Of a stretch of 64,000 bases of DNA, positions 59,478 to 64,000 are shown in pieces (position 1 is the first letter of the stretch; the number at the start of each line of letters is the position of its first letter). Where the stretch lies: positions 326,001 through 390,000 of the forward strand of contig NC_092574.1 of assembly GCF_037975245.1 (NCBI RefSeq). Reading direction: 5' to 3'. The translations under genes were made by a program, and so were the position numbers. This DNA comes from Apostichopus japonicus (lineage: Eukaryota; Echinodermata; Holothuroidea; Aspidochirotida; Stichopodidae). The notes below the pieces were generated by a model, which ran no database searches, was not told the origin of the DNA, and worked only from the letters and a program-made list of their open reading frames with translations.

Positions 59478-60214
59478 CTGGACTTTGAAGTTTAAATATT
59501 AGAAACGAGCATTAATTCTCAATAGTTCTAGTGGCGCAGTTGGTAGTGCTCTGGACTCACAAACTCCGTGTCTCAGGTTCGATTCCCAGACACAGCATTT
59601 TGATTTTTTTCTCTTTCCTTCTTCCATTCTGGACTTTGAAGTTTAAATATTAGAAACGAGCATTAATTTTCAACAGTTCTAGTGGCGCAGTTGGTAGTGC
59701 TCTGGACTCACAAACTCCGTGTCTCAGGTTCGATTCCCAGACACAGCATTTTGATTTTTTCTCTTTTCCTTCTTCCATTCTGGACTTTGAAGTTTAAATA
59801 TTAGAAACGAGCATTAATTCTCAACAGTTCTAGTGGCGCAGTTGGTAGTGCTCTGGACTCACAAACTCCATGTCTCAGGTTCGATTCCCAGACACAGCAT
59901 TTTGATTTTCTTTTCTTTTCCTTCTTCCATTCTGGACTTTGAAGTTTAAATATTAGAAACGAGCATTAATTCTCAACAGTTCTAGTGGCGCAGTTGGTAG
60001 TGCTCTGGACTGACAAACTCCGTGTCTCAGGTTCGATTCCCAGAGAGAGCATTTTGATTTTCTTTTCTTTTCCTTCTTCCATTCTGGACTTTGAAGTTTA
60101 AATATTAGAAACGAGCATTAATTCTCAACAGTTCTAGTGGCGCAGTTGGTAGTGCTCTGGACTGGAGAGACACAGACAAACTCCATGTCTCCGGTTCGAT
60201 TCCCAGACAGAGCA
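59478..60214 (+). repeat. Tandem array of five tRNA-derived units
   Basis: The period is 151-152 bp, with units starting near 59478, 59629, 59780, 59932 and 60084. Each carries a tRNA-like segment (59525-59597, 59676-59748, 59827-59899, 59979-60051, 60131-60214). It has a good pol III A box (TGGCGCAGTTGG), a D stem GCGC/GTGC, a B box (GGTTCGATTCC) and a T-run shortly after. The anticodon and acceptor stems do not close properly, so these are not functional tRNAs. They resemble a tRNA-derived SINE head amplified in tandem. The fifth unit has an extra GAGAGACACAGA-like insertion. Confidence 0.88.
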
Positions 60215-60310
60215 TCATGTCTGCGGTTAATGTCTAGACAGAGCCTTTTACTTTTCTGTTCTTTGGAGGGAGTGGAAGTATAAATATAAGAAACGAAGTT
60301 TTTCCAGAGG

Positions 60311-60386
60311 GAACCGAAATGGTGTAATTGGTTATTCCATCGTTCAGTAAGCGATTGGTTTGGATTGCATCGGTTCAAGCCCCAGG
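60311..60386 (+). repeat. tRNA-like segment, different sequence
   Basis: An A-box-like TGGTGTAATTGG and a B-box-like GGTTCAAGCCC are spaced as in a tRNA. It lies just beyond the tandem array but is not a copy of it. A cloverleaf is not convincing. Confidence 0.45.
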
Positions 60387-60399
60387 TGAGTATTTGCAA

Positions 60400-60670
60400 A
60401 AGGAGTTCTGACAAGTGGATAAGGTGAATCCCGAAGGCGGGCGGTCCCCCTCCTCCTGGCAGGTGGACAAGGTGAGTACCGAGGGTGACAGGTGAGAGGA
60501 TGAGAGGGGGGAGGATGAGAGGGGGTGAGGTTGCGGACAAGGTGAGGTCGCCTCCCCCTGACAAGGTAAAGGCGCGGACAAGTGGAGTTCGCCGGCACCC
60601 CTCCCCCTGACAAGGTTCAACGCGGACAAGGTGAGTTCGCCGCCACCCCTCCCCCTGACTAGCTAATCGG
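60400..60670. repeat. GGACAAGGTGAG short repeats
   Basis: GGACAAGGTGAGT and CCTCCCCCTGACAAGGT motifs recur about eight times at irregular spacing. Long minus-strand ORFs here are by-products of the repeat. Confidence 0.75.
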
Positions 60671-60760
60671 GGGTGAGGGAGTAGTGGAGAAAATGTTTTT
60701 ACAAAAAAAGCAATCCAAACAGCAGGATCTTTAAATATTTGTAAAGCTTTAGAAACCAGA

Positions 60761-60826
60761 GGCCCACCTAATGGTCTAGTGGTAAAGACTTTTGCTTTTG
60801 CATCTCAAGGTCCCTGGCTCAAACTC
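60761..60826 (+). repeat. Weak tRNA-like segment
   Basis: AATGGTCTAGTGGTAAAG resembles a pol III A box and D arm, and GGCTCAAACTC is a poor T arm. It probably reflects another degenerate tRNA-derived SINE. Confidence 0.35.
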
Positions 60827-60829
60827 AAT

Positions 60830-62280
60830 CTTTGCTTTTCCTTTTACAATACTCATGTAAAAAGGAAGAAAAAAAGGAAAAAAAAGAATGATACTTTGAA
60901 ATAACTTCTTTTTTTTAATGACAAATCAGTTCATGGACAGGATATACCTTCATCCCTCCCACCACAGTTAATACCCTTCAACTACCTGTCCAGAAACAGG
61001 TTATCCCTCATCAAATTATTATGCAAATACTAATCAAAACATGCAATACATATTTCATAAACATTCTTAGTGATACCTGCATCTACTATTGAGATGGTTG
61101 GGTGACAACAGACAGTTAGTTTCTATGTTTCTATTATTTATAATATCAGCCTGGAGGGCAGTTATTTAATGATACTAAGCAGTCACATGTACATATGGGA
61201 TAAGCCTATGGCCTTTTTACTTCACACCAGGTGGCTATCCAATTCACACCAGTACATTCTTTTTGGACATTTTTTTTTAAACATTTGGAAGACCATTTCA
61301 ACATGAGGGGAAAAAGAATTGATTTCTCCTAGATAAAAATAATAACCCCATCTTACTTTAGCCAGATAGGGCTTGAATCCATAGGTTTGCTTGACGACAA
61401 GTTCCCAACAAAAAGGAGTTGGCCTTCCATGGCTGATTGCTGATTCAGTTTACAATACCATGGCGCCCCTGCTACCATCAATAAAATTGTCTTTAACTTT
61501 CATTTATTAACTAAACCTGATTTTGAATTAATTTTAGATAACTCAATTTTTACATTTTTTGCCCTCCAGTTTGAAAAAGGAAACGTTACTACCATAGCAC
61601 AAACAACATATATGTGGAAAGGTTGCTCCCTTTCATTGCTGTCTCAGTCACCCCCCCCCCCCCGGCTCCGACTACCACACCCCAAATTATATACACGAAC
61701 AGTGCATTATTGAAAGTTTCTTTAAATATAGCCTTATCATGCAGCAAACCTGTGCTACTGCAAACTGAAAATTCAATTCAAAGATTCTCCCTCTTCACTT
61801 TCATTTCTCCTTCTCTATCCTTCGCCTCACCACCCCCCACCCCACCCCCTGGTCCTTCCAACTACCATCCATAACTCCTGCCAATATTAAATTCAGTCAC
61901 CTTATCATGCCCCCATAAAGTGTCAGTCAGTCAAGCACCACAATGTTTGTAGACCAAGAAATCAACAACCGAAACCCATTTTTAAAACTTTAAAGCCCCA
62001 TCAAATAAAGATGCTGTTTTTTTCTTCTTTTTCTCTAAACAAGATAAACAAGATAAACACACAAACACCAAATCCAAAATATATAAAATTCCAAATCCCA
62101 TTTTGAATATTCTTCAAATTTTGTTTGCCAAGCCAGGTTAAAAAAGTGAGTGTTATTCTTTTTGGCCTTCCTTTGTTGCAATGCAAACACAGAGGTGTTT
62201 GCATTGCAACAAGGTGTAGTTTTCTATACTAAAAAACAAATAAAATCAAATAAAACTTAAATAAAAGATGATTACAGCAC
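60830..62280. other. Unassigned intergenic sequence
   Basis: Contains homopolymer runs and CACCCC tracts near 61650 and 61830, and an inverted GTTTGCATTGCAAC pair near 62170-62205. No gene is seen. It includes the presumed 3' untranslated side of SRP68. Confidence 0.4.
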
Positions 62281-62380
62281 ATGCAGGAGAAGAGTGAAAG
62301 CCCTCCCAAATACTACCGGCTTATGTATACAAAAGACCTTTTTCCGAAATCCTTTTTCCGACATCGTGGCAAATCGAGAG

Positions 62381-63947
62381 TTACTTTTCACCCCCGCTCC
62401 ACCATCCACGCAGGAACCCACCCAGACCCCCCTGCGGGGACGATTTATTCTGTTCCAGTTTCTCATCCAAGGAGGGTAACTCTATATGGTTCAGAGCTAT
62501 GTCAAAGAAGAGCGGTTTGCACGGTGACGGCTTAAAGTCCAGTGGAAATGTGGTGAAGTTGGGCTTGGCGGCCAGGTCCGGCTGGTTGGCGTTGTACCGG
62601 TCAAGCCATTCCGCCAGCGGTCGATTGTCCTTCAGACCGAGTTGCGCCATTCCTTTGCTGATGAAAGGTTCATTGGAATCTGAAAAATGAACGCAGAGAG
62701 GTTCTTGGTAAGCCATGGTTTTTTTTTTATGTATTCTTGGGTGGAGGGTATTTTCTATGGGTGAGGATAATCTGGAGGGTGGGGGAAGTCAACTCAATTA
62801 ACTGTGAGAAATGTCATTGAATTAGGAACCACCTAAGGCCTATTCTCATCTTTGTAGTAAGTTTGTCACCTTGAGCTACGTGACAGTTCATAAGTAGGGG
62901 GGGGGGGTATATTCGAGTGGAATTTGGGATTCAAATCCCTGAATAGAGAAAGTTTACAAAAACTTGTTAATTTGCAGTCATTTTTTGTTATTGCTGTCAC
63001 AAACAGAAATGGATACCCACTTTCTATTATTTGTAGATGACAGAGACTGGTTCAATCGCAGTCTACAAGGCCAGATAAACTCTTTATATTTTGGCTTTCA
63101 ATTTCTTTATTCTGACAAATTTCGATAGTACAAAAGACGGCAGTTTTGATCAGGCTTTTGATACTTCCTTGTGATCCCTGAACATCATACATTCAGCTAC
63201 AAGCAAAAATAACTGTTGTCTGTCCTGTCCACCACAATAATCCTATTGTAATATTTTCAGACCCTAAGGGCTAATAGGTCTCTTCCCCCCCCCCCCCAAA
63301 AAAAAAGGTGTGAAAAGGGGCGGTGCTGCTTCCAACCGAATGAATCTTTTCACTCATTGTTTAACCAAAGAGAAAAATTTGGGAAAGAAAACAACAGATT
63401 ATTAATATAAAGGCCATATTTCTCTGAATCATTGTCTATGCTCTGATGGAATACATTTGTTCCAGTAGCAGGGTTCAATTCCAAGGTTCCAAATGGACAC
63501 GGCAGCTTAATCTGCATTTTCCTGACGATCAGACCCAAAAGAGAACATCGATATGTCTCTCCACTGTTATCCCAAAGAAGAAACCTTTCAGAAACTCAAG
63601 GGTACTAAAGGATTTCTTCCTTTTAAATTAACCAGCGTCCTACACAAAATTAACAGGGTAGTAACATGATGGTCTCTGCCTGATTCCCCCTCCCCCCCCC
63701 CCACCCAATTTCTTTTCTTAAAGTTTTGGTATTCATCCTTTCATATATAGTCCATCTTGCATTTTGCCTTTTGAAAAACAAGAATCCTTAATCTTCATCC
63801 AAAGCAGCAAAAAGTTTCTTTCCAAACACAGTACATTGATTATTATTATTATTATATTATTATTAAGTACATACCTAGAATGGAGGCCGCCTGAGCAGAG
63901 TACTTCAAGTCGTTGATATCTTGCGCAAGAGTGTCCAATTCCTCTAC
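62381..63947 (-). CDS. SRP68: SRP68, signal recognition particle 68-kDa subunit, C-terminal exons
   Basis: SRP68 binds the S domain of SRP RNA with SRP72 as part of the cytosolic particle that targets nascent secretory proteins to the ER. Two exons are visible. 63875-63947 (acceptor TCAATAG|GTAG, donor CTAG|GTATGT) encodes VEELDTLAQDINDLKYSAQA. 62679 down to 62381 (acceptor TTTTTCAG|ATTCC) runs to a stop. They join as G|AT, giving Asp, so phases agree. The terminal exon contains LAEWLDRYNA, then PCKPLFFDIALNHIELPSLD, then LEQNKS and GGLGGFLRGWW. The P-C-K-P-L-F-F-D-x-A-L-N-H signature followed by a short Gly-rich tail is what I know of animal SRP68 C-termini. Upstream exons lie beyond the window's right edge. 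The intron (62680-63874) holds only simple repeats. Confidence 0.87.
62680..63874 (-). other. SRP68 penultimate intron
   Basis: Bounded by GTATGT (minus, 63869-63874) and TTTTTCAG (minus, 62680-62687). It contains G-runs (62898-62907), C/A-runs (63286-63306) and an ATT microsatellite (63838-63865). No further exon is seen. Confidence 0.7.
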
Positions 63948-64000
63948 CTATTGATTAAATGAAACCAAAATCTAATCATGATGTCTTTAGGGAGTTTAGA

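Noticed and set aside
59525-60214. Five functional tRNA genes
   Set aside because: The A box, D stem and B box are good, but the anticodon stem and acceptor stem do not pair, and the fifth unit has an insertion in the anticodon arm.
60118-60629. 148-, 89- and 84-codon minus-strand ORFs
   Set aside because: They overlap the tRNA-like array and the GGACAAGGTGAG repeats in different frames, with no protein signature.

Overview
This is a 64-kb window of eukaryotic, AT-rich, intron-containing animal DNA. There are no operons, no Shine-Dalgarno sites and no rRNA. Dispersed families of the kind common in marine invertebrate genomes (Penelope-like elements, hAT and CACTA-like transposons, GGTCA-rich repeats, clusters of TAGGCCTA palindromes) suggest a marine invertebrate. 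An echinoderm or related deuterostome is my guess; the sequence alone does not fix it.

Host genes are sparse. The clearest is the 3' end of SRP68 (minus strand, 62.4-63.9 kb), with two exons in matching phase. A second multi-exon gene runs on the plus strand from 33.7 to 40.6 kb (four phase-compatible exons, product unrecognised, two in-frame TAA codons in its last open stretch). A two-exon gene at 9.9-10.4 kb encodes a small Myb/SANT-like domain.

Most of the window is nested mobile DNA. 0.9-2.9, 6.6, 15.2-16.3, 20.5-21.7 and 22.3-22.8 kb hold fragments of one transposon family with a decayed Mutator-like transposase. 5.2-6.2, 17.4-18.9 and 22.8-23.6 kb are non-autonomous hAT elements with 8-bp target-site duplications (TSDs). 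16.6-20.5 kb is a pogo-like element interrupted by one of those hATs. 6.8-7.7, 15.1, 46.3-47.3 and 57.5-57.8 kb carry broken LINE sequence. 24.8-28.3 kb is a tandem pair of Penelope-like elements (one nearly full length with RT and GIY-YIG regions, one internally deleted), each preceded by a hammerhead-like RNA motif. 47.4-50.9 and 51.0-56.9 kb are two related CACTA-like elements. They carry homologous copies of the same multi-exon gene, and both have identical-length first exons damaged by different nonsense codons.

The most unusual items are two elements at 32.5-33.3 and 43.1-44.8 kb. They share TATGGC..GCC ends and exact 6-bp TSDs, and each is packed with its own family of short palindromes (TCGATTTAAATCGA in one, TTCCACTTAAGTGGAA in the other). 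Three repeat blocks (7.7, 30.9, 34.3 kb) each begin with a T-run followed by a hairpin of unrelated sequence, suggesting a conserved terminal structure. A five-copy tandem array of a tRNA-derived unit lies at 59.5-60.2 kb. Coordinates of exons and element ends were counted by hand from the numbered lines.
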